A DNA stretch of 15,934 bases from an uncultured Catenibacterium sp. (lineage in GTDB: Bacteria > Bacillota_I > Bacilli_A > Erysipelotrichales > Coprobacillaceae), in assembly GCF_900540665.1 (NCBI RefSeq), contig NZ_UQGV01000060.1, positions 1-15,934 of the forward strand, read 5' to 3'. Positions 1-7,709 of this stretch are shown here, one piece after another (the first letter of the stretch is position 1; every line of letters starts with the position of its first letter). The position numbers were made by a program, and so were the translations under genes. The notes beneath the pieces are model-generated. The model saw only the letters and a program-made list of their open reading frames with translations, did no database searches and was not told the origin of the DNA.

Positions 1-4
1 TATG

Positions 5-13
5 TGTTATAAT
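5..13 (+). promoter_or_regulatory. Putative extended -10 promoter of the PHP phosphoesterase gene
   Basis: A perfect TATAAT lies at 8-13, preceded by TG at 5-6, giving an extended -10 element. The -35 region falls outside the window. The predicted transcription start near 20 leaves only a very short leader before the ribosome binding site at 20-27, so the start point could be slightly different. Confidence 0.45.
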
Positions 14-35
14 CCAAAAAAGGAAGGTGATATTT

Positions 36-827
36 ATGATAGATGGACATATGCATCTAGAATATGGGGATCTCTCAAAAGAATATGTACTACAGTTTGT
101 GGAAAGTGCAGTAAAGAATGGTATGGATGAAATACAGATTCTTGATCACACACATCGTTTTAAGGAATTTAGACCTGTTTATGAAGGCGTAAGAAAAGCA
201 TCTCCTTATCAGGAAGAATGGTTAAACAATAAAGAAATGAAGTTTCATAATACTTTAGATGAATATTATGCTTTGATTAAAGAAATCAAGGCAATGGAAC
301 TTCCTATTAAGGTTTCTTTTGGTTTAGAGGTATGTTATGTACCTGAATATGAAGAAACAATTCGAGAAATATTAAAACCTTATCATTTTGATTTCTTAGT
401 AGGGGCAATACATTCTATCGATGGTAAACTCTATGACATGAAATGGTCAGAAGAAATCTTATGGAACAAGTATCCTGTGGATAAAATCTATAAGAGATAC
501 TATGAATGTGTCTTCTCACTTGTAAAGTCTGATTTATTTACACAGCTTGCACATCCAGATACAATCAAAATGTTTGGCCATTATCCTACTTATGACTTAC
601 AGCCTACATATGATGAACTTGCTGAATTATTAAATGAACATCATATGAAAGCAGAAAACAATGTAGGATGTTACTATCGTTATCATACACCTGATATTGG
701 CTTATCAGACCAATTATTACAGACTTTGAAAAAACATCATGTTCAGATGATTACTGCAAGTGATGCGCATCATCCAGAAGATGTAGGTCGTAATATAGCG
801 GATGTCTGGGAAAAAACAATGAAGTAA
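36..827 (+). CDS. PHP-domain phosphoesterase, histidinol-phosphatase (HisJ/HisK) family
   Basis: The 263-residue protein is a PHP-superfamily metal-dependent phosphoesterase; the closest family with a known job is the monofunctional histidinol-phosphatase, which makes L-histidinol from histidinol phosphate in the cytoplasm. The metal-ligand set is visible in order: D-G-H-M-H (residues 3-7), D-H-T-H (38-41), the Glu of G-L-E (98), A-I-H (124-126), A-H-P-D (172-175) and S-D-A-H-H (242-246). The length is typical. I chose ATG at 36 rather than the in-frame GTG at 27 because the GTG sits inside the purine-rich binding site AAGGAAGG. No other his gene is near and no terminator follows, so the true substrate (histidinol phosphate or another phosphate monoester) is open. 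The fold is certain, the substrate is not. Confidence 0.85.
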   Translation: MIDGHMHLEYGDLSKEYVLQFVESAVKNGMDEIQILDHTHRFKEFRPVYEGVRKASPYQEEWLNNKEMKFHNTLDEYYALIKEIKAMELPIKVSFGLEVCYVPEYEETIREILKPYHFDFLVGAIHSIDGKLYDMKWSEEILWNKYPVDKIYKRYYECVFSLVKSDLFTQLAHPDTIKMFGHYPTYDLQPTYDELAELLNEHHMKAENNVGCYYRYHTPDIGLSDQLLQTLKKHHVQMITASDAHHPEDVGRNIADVWEKTMK

Positions 828-940
828 GAGAAGATTGACAAATTTTTTTCATACAAAAGGAAATATGATGATTGAGTTTGATAAGTATTCTTCTAGTTCA
901 CGTGATTTCATAGAAATATATGGAGAGAAATATATAATGA

Positions 941-1045
941 AACACATAGGAAAGGAGAATAACTTAACCAATTAAAGTCATTAGGTATGATGAATGGTGA
1001 AAAAGTACTTGATGCTGCTTTGAAAATCATTAAAAAATATACAAT
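941..1045 (+). pseudogene. Remnant of a PTS EIIB gene (3' end only), paralogue of the downstream EIIB
   Basis: This stretch is a decayed copy of the 3' end of the EIIB gene at 1225-1521. The part around 984-1028 encodes G-M-M-N-G-E-K-V-L-D-A-A-L-K-I, nearly identical to the EIIB C-terminus. Upstream, bases 971-983 match 1441-1453, after which 14 bases of the intact gene (1454-1467) are missing, which shifts the frame. Weaker similarity continues back to about 941, with further small gaps. The similarity also runs on past the coding end into the terminator at 1066-1096, so the unit that was copied included gene end plus terminator. No start codon or N-terminal half with the phospho-cysteine is present. 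Confidence 0.7.
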
Positions 1046-1065
1046 TGTCAAACTCCTTAACAACG

Positions 1066-1096
1066 AAAGTGAAGACTGGGTCATCTTCACTTTTTT
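1066..1096 (+). terminator. Intrinsic terminator of the EIIB remnant
   Basis: A perfect 10-bp stem (AAAGTGAAGA at 1066-1075 with TCTTCACTTT at 1084-1093) has an 8-base loop and runs into a T-tract ending at 1096. Its sequence is a sister of the terminator after the intact EIIB gene (1551-1588). It may now serve the PHP phosphoesterase gene, which has no other terminator. Confidence 0.8.
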
Positions 1097-1164
1097 GATA
1101 TATTTCTATCATAAAAGTACTTCAATAAAATATAAATATTGATAATTTTATACCTTAATTTGTA

Positions 1165-1193
1165 TTGAATAGCTCAACAGAATTTAATAAATA
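1165..1193 (+). promoter_or_regulatory. Weak candidate promoter of the EIIB gene
   Basis: TTGAAT at 1165-1170 is followed after 17 bases by TAAATA at 1188-1193. A perfect TATAAT at 1194-1199 is also present but has no -35 at the right distance and would put the start on the ribosome binding site. The region is very AT-rich, so chance matches are likely. Confidence 0.3.
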
Positions 1194-1224
1194 TATAATA
1201 AATTTAAAGGAAGGAGAGAGACTT

Positions 1225-1521
1225 ATGAATAAAATCTTATTGGTATGTAATGCTGGTATGTCAACAAGTATGCTTGTATTGAAGATGGAAAAGGCAGCAC
1301 AAAATAAAGGCATTGAAATGGAAGTAAAGGCTCTCCCAGTAACAGATGCAGAAAAAGAACTCAATGACTGGGATGTCATTATGTTAGGTCCACAAGTTCG
1401 TCATATGGAAAAGAGATTAAGAGAATTAACTTCTACACCAATTGAAGTTATCAATATGCGTGACTATGGAATGATGAACGGTGAAAAGGTATTAGATGCT
1501 GCTTTGAAAATCCTCGGATAA
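1225..1521 (+). CDS. PTS system EIIB component, lactose/cellobiose family (orphan)
   Basis: This 98-residue cytoplasmic protein is the phosphocarrier EIIB of a sugar phosphotransferase system. It accepts phosphate from EIIA on a cysteine and passes it to the sugar carried in by EIIC. The active-site segment V-C-N-A-G-M-S-T-S at residues 7-15, with Cys8 right after the first beta strand, is the hallmark of the lactose/cellobiose EIIB family, and the size is typical. ATG at 1225 is preferred over the longer in-frame reading because AAGGAAGGAGAG at 1207-1218 sits directly before it. No EIIA or EIIC is adjacent; a permease of the matching family lies about 4.7 kb downstream (6200-7600) and could be the partner, but this is inference. 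The sugar specificity cannot be read from the sequence. A decayed 3' copy lies immediately upstream. Confidence 0.92.
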   Translation: MNKILLVCNAGMSTSMLVLKMEKAAQNKGIEMEVKALPVTDAEKELNDWDVIMLGPQVRHMEKRLRELTSTPIEVINMRDYGMMNGEKVLDAALKILG

Positions 1522-1550
1522 TATTTGATAATTGTATTACTCCTTAATGT

Positions 1551-1588
1551 AAAAAGTGAAGATGAATTCATCCTCACTTTTTGTTTTT
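1551..1588. terminator. Bidirectional terminator between EIIB and the SulP gene
   Basis: Arms at 1551-1566 and 1567-1582 form a long inverted repeat with one A/C mismatch; the practical loop is AATT. A tract on the left and T tract on the right let it work for EIIB on the plus strand and for the SulP gene on the minus strand. The minus-strand gene ends inside the hairpin, with its stop codon at 1574-1576. Confidence 0.85.
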
Positions 1589-3679
1589 CTCTAGTCTTTC
1601 TAAATGTTTCTGATGGAGTTCTTTATAATGATTAAAAGCATGAGGGTTTAATTCCTGTAGCTTCTTTTCATATTTACTACGGTATTGTTTTAATACACGT
1701 AATGTTTCAGGATTCATGTCATATAACTTTTCTTCAATACGATCACGATATTGTTCAAGTCGTTCTTCTACATACTGCTCATTTTCATGAATCTTTTCCA
1801 TGATTTCTGGAATATGCATTTCTAATCTTGATAAGAATTCATCTGCTTCAATTAAACCAATCTCACCAAAGTTTGTATGATTTTCAATATCCTTTAATAA
1901 TTCGGGAGATAAGTCAGTTTTAGAATGAATCTTATCCAACATTTCCTGTGTCATCTTCTGTTTATACTTTTCAGCTTCATCTCCAAAAGCCCATTCTAAT
2001 TCAGGCTGTATAAATGAGGTAGGAGATGTTTCTAGATCTTCTAATGGATAAGGAGGGACAAGCCCACAATCTAATAATGCCTGCTGCATTGTACGTCTCA
2101 CATGACCACTTGTAATAATATCTATACCGCCATTTTCTCTTAATGCCTGATTAAGATGATCCATATGACGCGTTAGATAGAAATCTATATTTCTTTTCTT
2201 TAAATCATTATAGAAGATAATCAAACGATCAATCGCAGTAAAGTCAATATTACTAATACCAGAAGCATCTACAATAACTTGTTCAGTGTCCTCTTTAATT
2301 GCCTTTTCTATATCTTCCTGGAATTTATCAATATTTGCAAAGAAGAGATTTCCTGGGAAACGATAAATAATAGTATGTTTAATTGGTCTTGCATTCGCAT
2401 TTTTCTCTAGGTTAAAGAAACCTGTCTGTCCAGGAATAACACCTAAGAAATGTGCTGGTGGAGTGACTGCCTTAATAACTACCGCAAGGAATGATAAGAC
2501 AATACCAATCACTACACCATAAATAGTACCAAAGATAAGTACTCCACAACATGCTGCCATAAAGATATAGAACTCATTTCTACTTTCTTTAAATAAACGT
2601 TGACCTAACGCAAAGTGACAGGCACCAAGTAAGGCAGTAATCACAATCGCCGTTAAAATAGGAACAGGAAGATATTCAATAAACCCTGTACCAAATAATA
2701 GAAGAAGTGCCATAGTTGCAGCAGCTGATAAGCTCATCACCTGAGTCTTACATCCATACTGTCTTGCAAGACCAGTTCTAGAAACAGAACCATTTGTCGG
2801 ACAGCATCCTACAAGTGAAGTAGCTAGTTCAGCCATACCATAGGCAAATATTTCTTTGTTTCCATCTAATTTATAGCCATCCTTCATTGCATTACCCTGT
2901 GCAGATAATAAAGTCTGTGCGAGTACAACTATCGCAATAGATAATGTAGTAAAGAATAAAGCAGAAATATCTACATGAGCCACAGAAGGAATCATAAACT
3001 TGGGTAAACCTGGATCAACATGAGGTAATAACTTCACTCCATATTTTTCTAAAGGGAATAGGGCAGTCAATAAAGCCCCTATAAACATCATAAGAATAGG
3101 CATAGGAATCTTTTTATTTATTCTTTTTACAACAAGAATAATGACAAGGGTACTAATACCTAATACAAAAGATAAACCATTAAAGAGTGGTAACTCTTTA
3201 ATGATATGATTGACTAGTTCAAATATTTCACCTGTACCTGTTGATCCACCAAATAATTTAGGAACAAGCATCATAATAATAGATAAACAGATACCCGTTA
3301 CAAATCCACCCATGACAGGTGTAGAAATATACTTAACTGCACGTCCTGCTTTAATGAATGAAAAGAAGATCAGCCATAAAGCTACCATCAATGCTATAAC
3401 AGGTACGACCTGCATTGCTTCCTTTGTCCCGGCAGTAATACCAAGAGTTGCAAGAGCACTTCCAGTTAAGGCTGCAGGGGCTGCATCTACACCATAGACA
3501 AAATCATGACTCGTAGTAAATAAACTAAATACGAGAATAGGAACTAAAGAACCATATAAACCATAGAACATTGGTAGACCTGCTACCTGAGCATATCCCA
3601 TTGATATAGGAATAGATATAAAAGCAACAATAATACCTGCAAATACATCATGGATTGTCGCATTCTTAAATTTCTCCAT
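1574..3679 (-). CDS. SulP-family inorganic anion transporter with STAS domain and long charged C-terminal tail
   Basis: This 701-residue membrane protein belongs to the SulP (SLC26-like) family, which moves sulfate, bicarbonate or other anions or dicarboxylates. The signature G-Y-A-Q-V-A-G-L-P-M-F-Y-G-L-Y-G at residues 28-43 and the segment P-T-N-G-S-V-S-R-T-G (294-303) are typical, and hydrophobic segments fill about 10-405. A STAS domain spans about 430-540, with the loop D-A-S-G-I-S-N-I-D-F-T (471-481). Beyond it, residues 541-701 form a Lys/Glu-rich, probably helical tail, which makes the protein longer than the usual 550-600. The start at 3679 is backed by AGAGGTGG just upstream. It is transcribed alone, convergent with EIIB and divergent from serC. 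The neighbours do not reveal the substrate, so sulfate should not be assumed. Confidence 0.9.
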   Translation of the reverse strand: MEKFKNATIHDVFAGIIVAFISIPISMGYAQVAGLPMFYGLYGSLVPILVFSLFTTSHDFVYGVDAAPAALTGSALATLGITAGTKEAMQVVPVIALMVALWLIFFSFIKAGRAVKYISTPVMGGFVTGICLSIIMMLVPKLFGGSTGTGEIFELVNHIIKELPLFNGLSFVLGISTLVIILVVKRINKKIPMPILMMFIGALLTALFPLEKYGVKLLPHVDPGLPKFMIPSVAHVDISALFFTTLSIAIVVLAQTLLSAQGNAMKDGYKLDGNKEIFAYGMAELATSLVGCCPTNGSVSRTGLARQYGCKTQVMSLSAAATMALLLLFGTGFIEYLPVPILTAIVITALLGACHFALGQRLFKESRNEFYIFMAACCGVLIFGTIYGVVIGIVLSFLAVVIKAVTPPAHFLGVIPGQTGFFNLEKNANARPIKHTIIYRFPGNLFFANIDKFQEDIEKAIKEDTEQVIVDASGISNIDFTAIDRLIIFYNDLKKRNIDFYLTRHMDHLNQALRENGGIDIITSGHVRRTMQQALLDCGLVPPYPLEDLETSPTSFIQPELEWAFGDEAEKYKQKMTQEMLDKIHSKTDLSPELLKDIENHTNFGEIGLIEADEFLSRLEMHIPEIMEKIHENEQYVEERLEQYRDRIEEKLYDMNPETLRVLKQYRSKYEKKLQELNPHAFNHYKELHQKHLERLEKNKK

Positions 3680-3702
3680 AAGCCACCTCTTTCTTAATTC
3701 TA

Positions 3703-3730
3703 ATTATAATGATTTATCGCAATGAGTCTA
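3703..3730 (-). promoter_or_regulatory. Putative promoter of the SulP gene
   Basis: Read on the minus strand, TAGACT (3730-3725), a 16-base spacer and a perfect TATAAT (3708-3703) precede the SulP start codon by about 24 bases. The -35 matches the consensus at four of six positions. Confidence 0.45.
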
Positions 3731-3806
3731 TCTCTATCAAAACGCATCTGCATTGTATACAATCTACAATAATTTTTAATAAATTTGTGTATTTTAATAA
3801 TATCAG

Positions 3807-3835
3807 TGGACAAATTTGTATTAAACTAATATAAT
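3807..3835 (+). promoter_or_regulatory. Promoter of the serC-serA operon
   Basis: TGGACA (3807-3812), a 17-base spacer and a perfect TATAAT (3830-3835) place the transcription start near 3842, 24 bases before the serC ATG and just ahead of AGGAGG at 3851-3856. The leader is too short for a T-box or riboswitch. The perfect palindrome ACAAATTTGT (3810-3819) overlaps the -35, and its AAATTTGT half is repeated at 3781-3788, which could serve as an operator. Confidence 0.75.
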
Positions 3836-3865
3836 GCATTTAAATTAACAAGGAGGAAATCGAAA

Positions 3866-4951
3866 ATGACAGATAAGAGAGTTTATAATTTTTCTGCAGG
3901 ACCATCTCAGTTACCTGTAGAGGTATTAAAGGAAGCAGCTGATCAGATGCTGAATTATAAAGGCTCAGGAATGAGCGTAATGGAGATGAGTCATCGTTCC
4001 TCAACATACCAAAAGATTTTTGATGATACAAAAGCAACTTTAAAGAAAGTTTTAAATATTCCAGATAACTATAAGATTTTATTATTACAAGGTGGGGCAA
4101 CACAGGAATTTACAAACATTGCCTTAAATCTTATGGTAAATGGTAAATCAGATTATATTGTTACAGGAAGCTTCTCTGGCAAAGCTGCAAAAGAAGCTGC
4201 TAAGTTTGGGGATGTTCATATTGCCTACAACGGTAAGGACAACGATTTTACAGAAATTCCAACACAGGATCAGTTAGATATTCGTGAAGGTGTTGATTAT
4301 GTACATCTTTGTAACAACAACACAATCTATGGTACAGAATGGAATTACGTACCAGATACAAAGGGCGCACCCCTTGTTGTAGATATGTCTTCAGATATCT
4401 TATCAAGACCTGTAGATGTTTCTAAATATGGTGTTATTTATGCCGGTGCACAAAAGAATATGGGTATTGCCGGACTTGGTGTTGTGATTATTAGAGAAGA
4501 TCTTGTAAAACCACATCCAGCCAATATTCCAGTTCTTTCTGAATTAGATACAATGTTAGAAAAGGATTCTATGTATAACACACCACCATGCTGGGCTATT
4601 TATATGTTAGGTCTCGTAGTGAAATGGATTGATGAACAGGGTGGACTAGAAGTGATGAAGGAAAAGAATGAAAAGAAAGCAAAACTTCTTTATGACTACT
4701 TAGATCAGTCTGATTTCTATAAACCACATGCAAAGAAAGATGCACGTTCTAATATGAATGTAACTTTCACAACACCATCTAAAGAATTAGATGCTGAATT
4801 TGTAAAGGAATCTATTGCAGCAGGTATGACAAACTTAAAAGGACATCGTAGTGTAGGTGGTATTAGAGCATCTATCTACAATGCAATGCCATATGAAGGT
4901 GTAGAATATTTAGTTAATTTCATGAAAGAATTCGAGGGGAAACATAATTAA
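3866..4951 (+). CDS. serC: Phosphoserine aminotransferase
   Basis: SerC is a PLP enzyme that converts 3-phosphohydroxypyruvate and glutamate to O-phosphoserine and 2-oxoglutarate, the second step of serine synthesis. The 361-residue length is standard. The N-terminal Y-N-F-S-A-G-P-S-Q-L-P (residues 7-17) is diagnostic, the cofactor lysine is Lys197 in G-A-Q-K-N, Asp173 in V-V-D-M-S-S-D lies where the pyridine-nitrogen aspartate is expected, and the C-terminal G-H-R-S-V-G-G-I-R-A-S-I-Y-N-A motif, which carries substrate-binding residues, is intact. A strong AGGAGG lies at 3851-3856. It is the first gene of an operon with serA, whose ATG comes one base after the serC stop. No phosphoserine phosphatase (serB) gene is present in the window. 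Confidence 0.97.
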   Translation: MTDKRVYNFSAGPSQLPVEVLKEAADQMLNYKGSGMSVMEMSHRSSTYQKIFDDTKATLKKVLNIPDNYKILLLQGGATQEFTNIALNLMVNGKSDYIVTGSFSGKAAKEAAKFGDVHIAYNGKDNDFTEIPTQDQLDIREGVDYVHLCNNNTIYGTEWNYVPDTKGAPLVVDMSSDILSRPVDVSKYGVIYAGAQKNMGIAGLGVVIIREDLVKPHPANIPVLSELDTMLEKDSMYNTPPCWAIYMLGLVVKWIDEQGGLEVMKEKNEKKAKLLYDYLDQSDFYKPHAKKDARSNMNVTFTTPSKELDAEFVKESIAAGMTNLKGHRSVGGIRASIYNAMPYEGVEYLVNFMKEFEGKHN

Positions 4952-4952
4952 T

Positions 4953-6119
4953 ATGTATAAGATTAAAACTTTAAATAAGATTTCTGAACAGGGCTTAGAA
5001 ATCTTTGATGATAATTATGAAGTCGGTGATGACTTAGAACATGAAGATGGGATTTTAGTCAGATCAGCTAAATTACATGACTATGATTTTCCAACTGAAT
5101 TAAAGGCTATCGCAAGAGCTGGTGCAGGTGTCAACAATATTCCTGTAGATGCATGTACTGAAAAAGGAATCTGTGTATTTAATACACCAGGGGCTAATGC
5201 GAATGCGGTTAAAGAATTAGTATTATGTGCTTTAATCTTAAGTTCAAGACAGGTGATTCCTGGTATTGAATGGGTAAAGACATTACCGGCTGATGATTTT
5301 GGAAAAGCTGTAGAAAAAGGTAAGAGCCAGTTTGTTGGTCCTGAAATTGATGGTAAGAAGCTTGGGGTTATTGGTTTAGGTGCAATTGGTGTGAATGTAG
5401 CCAATGCAGCTGTTAAGTTAGGCATGGAAGTTTATGGTTATGATCCATTTATCAGTGTCAATGCAGCGTGGAAATTATCTAAATGGGTTCATAAAGCAGC
5501 TACTGTAGAAGAATTATTCAAGGAATGTGACTATATTACTATCCATGTACCAGCAACTCCTGATACAAAGAATATGATCAACAAGAAGTCACTTGCAATG
5601 ATGAAAGATGATGTACGTATCCTCAACTTTGCACGTGATACATTGGTCAATACAGAAGATATTATCAAGGCATTAAAATCAGGAAAAGTGGCACGTTATA
5701 TTACAGACTTTGGTTCTAAAGAACTTGTAGAAACTGAAAATACAGTTGTATTACCACACTTAGGTGCTTCTACTCCAGAATCAGAAGATAACTGTGCAAC
5801 TATGGCTGTAAAAGAAATGATGGATTACTTAGAAAATGGTAATATTCAGAACTCTGTTAACTTACCTACAGTTGTAGAACCACGTACAACAACATATCGT
5901 GTATGTATTATTCATAAGAATATTCCTAACATGTTAGCTGTATTTGCGAACGCGTTTGCGAAAAAGAGCATGAACATTGAAAACATGGTCAATAAAGCAC
6001 GTGGCGAATATGCATATACTGTCATTGATACAAATGATTTATCAGAAGATATCACTAAAGTGATTGAAAATCACGAAGGTGTTATTAAAGCAAGAATTAT
6101 TGCGAAGATTGTTTTCTAA
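4953..6119 (+). CDS. serA: D-3-phosphoglycerate dehydrogenase (short type with C-terminal ACT domain)
   Basis: SerA oxidises 3-phosphoglycerate to 3-phosphohydroxypyruvate with NAD, the committed step of serine synthesis. The 388-residue protein has the D-2-hydroxyacid dehydrogenase layout: a substrate-binding lobe, then an NAD-binding Rossmann motif G-L-G-A-I-G at 141-146 with Asp164 after the second strand, the catalytic arginine in N-F-A-R-D (Arg228), a Glu at 257 and the catalytic His269 in P-H-L-G-A-S-T. Residues of about 313-388 form an ACT domain, which in this family often mediates serine feedback. The intervening domain of the long form is absent. The arginine motif reads A-R-D-T-L-V rather than the common A-R-G-G-x-V, so activity rests on Arg228 itself. 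It is translated one base after serC, with GAGGGG at 4934-4939 as the likely binding site. Confidence 0.95.
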   Translation: MYKIKTLNKISEQGLEIFDDNYEVGDDLEHEDGILVRSAKLHDYDFPTELKAIARAGAGVNNIPVDACTEKGICVFNTPGANANAVKELVLCALILSSRQVIPGIEWVKTLPADDFGKAVEKGKSQFVGPEIDGKKLGVIGLGAIGVNVANAAVKLGMEVYGYDPFISVNAAWKLSKWVHKAATVEELFKECDYITIHVPATPDTKNMINKKSLAMMKDDVRILNFARDTLVNTEDIIKALKSGKVARYITDFGSKELVETENTVVLPHLGASTPESEDNCATMAVKEMMDYLENGNIQNSVNLPTVVEPRTTTYRVCIIHKNIPNMLAVFANAFAKKSMNIENMVNKARGEYAYTVIDTNDLSEDITKVIENHEGVIKARIIAKIVF

Positions 6120-6134
6120 ATCCTTCTTTTGAAT

Positions 6135-6158
6135 AGTCCATCTAGTGATGGACTTTTT
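6135..6158 (+). terminator. Intrinsic terminator of the serC-serA operon
   Basis: AGTCCATC (6135-6142), loop TAGT and GATGGACT (6147-6154) form a perfect 8-bp stem followed directly by a T-rich tract, 15 bases after the serA stop. Confidence 0.92.
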
Positions 6159-6199
6159 CTTTTGAAAAATGTAATATGGGAGTGCGAAGGGGTGATGGG

Positions 6200-7600
6200 A
6201 TGAATAAATTACTAGATGTTTTATCCTGGGTGGCACTAAGATGCTCTCAGAATAAATATTTAAATGCGATTAAAAATACGTTTCAGAATTATATGCCAAT
6301 ATCTCTAGCAGGTGCTGTTGGCATGCTTTGGACAAATGTATTAGTGAATGAAAATGGTGGATTAGGTGCTATTTTTCCACTTATTATGGATTTAAAGTTT
6401 TTTAGTCCGATCTTTGAAGCATTAAACTATGCATCAATTTCATGTATGTCTATTGTGATTGTTTTATTACTATCTAGTGAAATTGCACAGGCGAATGGAG
6501 ATAAAGATATTTATCCTGTTATTGTTAGCTTTTTAAGCTGGCTGATTGTTACACCACATACAATAGATGGTTTACATATCAATGTGCTACTACATACAAG
6601 TGGCGGAGCTATTATTGAGACAAAACTATCCACCTTTGTACATATACCACATTCTGTGGGAGTAAGTTTAAGTGATTTTACAGCACAGGGATTGGGTACG
6701 CTTTATACATCTTCAACAGGTCTTTTTACCGCAATGTTTGTTGCGATTATTGCGACTGAACTCTATCATCTATTAAGAAACTGTGACTGTCTCTTAATTA
6801 AGCTTCCTAGCCAGGTTTCTACGAATCAGGTATTATCATTCATGAATATCGTACCAACCTTCCTGACACTTTTAATTATGAGTTCTATCTCTTATCTTAG
6901 TATTATAAGTACAGGACATACAATTAATACAAATATATATAATCTTGTGCAGCTCCCATTACAACTTTTGACAGGGGATAATCTGATTGCAGTACTTGTA
7001 TTATATTTTATTATCTCATTATTCTGGATAGTAGGATTCCATGGTAAGAATTTGCTGTCACCACTCATTGAATCATTCTATCGACCATTACTTTATATTA
7101 ATATGGCTGCTTATAATGCAGGATTAAGAGGTAAAGACATTCCTTATATATTGAATACTTCGATGTTTCAGATGTTCGCGGATATTGGAGGATCAGGGGC
7201 AACTCTAGGCTTAGTTTTATATATACTTCTCTTCTCTAAGAGAGGTGATAATAGATTGATTGCGAATATCTCTTTATTCCCAAGTTTAATGAATATCAAT
7301 GAAACAGTGATCTTTGGTATGCCTATTGTTTTTAATCCACTTCTAGATATACCATTTATTCTCACGCCACTTGTGACTTTGACAGTAGGTTATTTCCTTA
7401 TTTCAATAGGATTCTGTCCTCGTATTGTGATAGAAATACCTTGGGTTATGCCACCTATTTTACTAGGTTTCTTAGTCACTGGAGGAAGTATCTATGGGGC
7501 AATATCACATCTCATATGTATATGTATCTCATTACTTGTATATGCTCCATTTATCTATATATATGAGAGAAAACAGAAGAAAGAAGAATATATCTACTAA
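6200..7600 (+). CDS. PTS system EIIC permease, lactose/cellobiose family (orphan)
   Basis: This 466-residue integral membrane protein is the sugar-translocating EIIC subunit of a phosphotransferase system. Hydrophobic segments alternate through most of the chain. The family markers are V-G-F-H-G-K-N (278-284, with the conserved His281) and N-I-N-E-T-V-I-F-G-M-P (365-375), the counterpart of the usual N-x-N-E-P-I-I-F-G with the key Glu368 kept and the Pro replaced by Thr. ATG at 6200 is preferred over the in-frame ATG at 6176 because GAAGGGGTGAT at 6186-6196 fits as its ribosome binding site. A weak promoter (TGGACT at 6149, TAATAT at 6172) overlaps the serA terminator. No EIIA or EIIB is adjacent; the orphan EIIB at 1225-1521 may be its partner. 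The likely substrates are beta-glucosides or oligosaccharides, but specificity is not readable. Confidence 0.9.
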   Translation: MNKLLDVLSWVALRCSQNKYLNAIKNTFQNYMPISLAGAVGMLWTNVLVNENGGLGAIFPLIMDLKFFSPIFEALNYASISCMSIVIVLLLSSEIAQANGDKDIYPVIVSFLSWLIVTPHTIDGLHINVLLHTSGGAIIETKLSTFVHIPHSVGVSLSDFTAQGLGTLYTSSTGLFTAMFVAIIATELYHLLRNCDCLLIKLPSQVSTNQVLSFMNIVPTFLTLLIMSSISYLSIISTGHTINTNIYNLVQLPLQLLTGDNLIAVLVLYFIISLFWIVGFHGKNLLSPLIESFYRPLLYINMAAYNAGLRGKDIPYILNTSMFQMFADIGGSGATLGLVLYILLFSKRGDNRLIANISLFPSLMNINETVIFGMPIVFNPLLDIPFILTPLVTLTVGYFLISIGFCPRIVIEIPWVMPPILLGFLVTGGSIYGAISHLICICISLLVYAPFIYIYERKQKKEEYIY

Positions 7601-7601
7601 A

Positions 7602-7650
7602 GTTACAAAAAAAGTGGATTTTATGCAGATAAATTCGCTTTTTTTGTAAC
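7602..7650. terminator. Long hairpin terminator after the EIIC gene
   Basis: Arms at 7602-7621 and 7631-7650 pair over 20 bp with only two G-U wobbles and a 9-base loop. The stem begins one base after the EIIC stop. The A-run in the left arm and T-run in the right arm allow termination on either strand. Confidence 0.8.
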
Positions 7651-7675
7651 AATCACACAACATCCTTAAGACCAC

Positions 7676-7703
7676 TTGTTTAATGATATTATAGGTTTAT
7701 TAT
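7676..7703 (+). promoter_or_regulatory. Putative promoter of a short transcript
   Basis: TTGTTT (7676-7681), a 16-base spacer and TATTAT (7698-7703) predict a start near 7710, directly at the first hairpin of the short RNA candidate that ends at 7774. Confidence 0.4.
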
Positions 7704-7709
7704 AAAGGT

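Noticed and set aside
865..975. A 36-codon ORF with AAAGG before its ATG, downstream of the PHP gene
   Set aside because: Its second half runs over the EIIB remnant in a different frame and it matches no family I know; TTGACA at 835-840 has no -10 at the right distance. It is more likely a chance frame in decayed DNA.
3210..3497. A 95-residue plus-strand reading frame
   Set aside because: It lies fully antisense inside the SulP gene and has no ribosome binding site or recognisable motif.
3842..3865. A T-box or serine-responsive leader before serC
   Set aside because: The promoter leaves only about 24 bases of leader, too short for any riboswitch or T-box.
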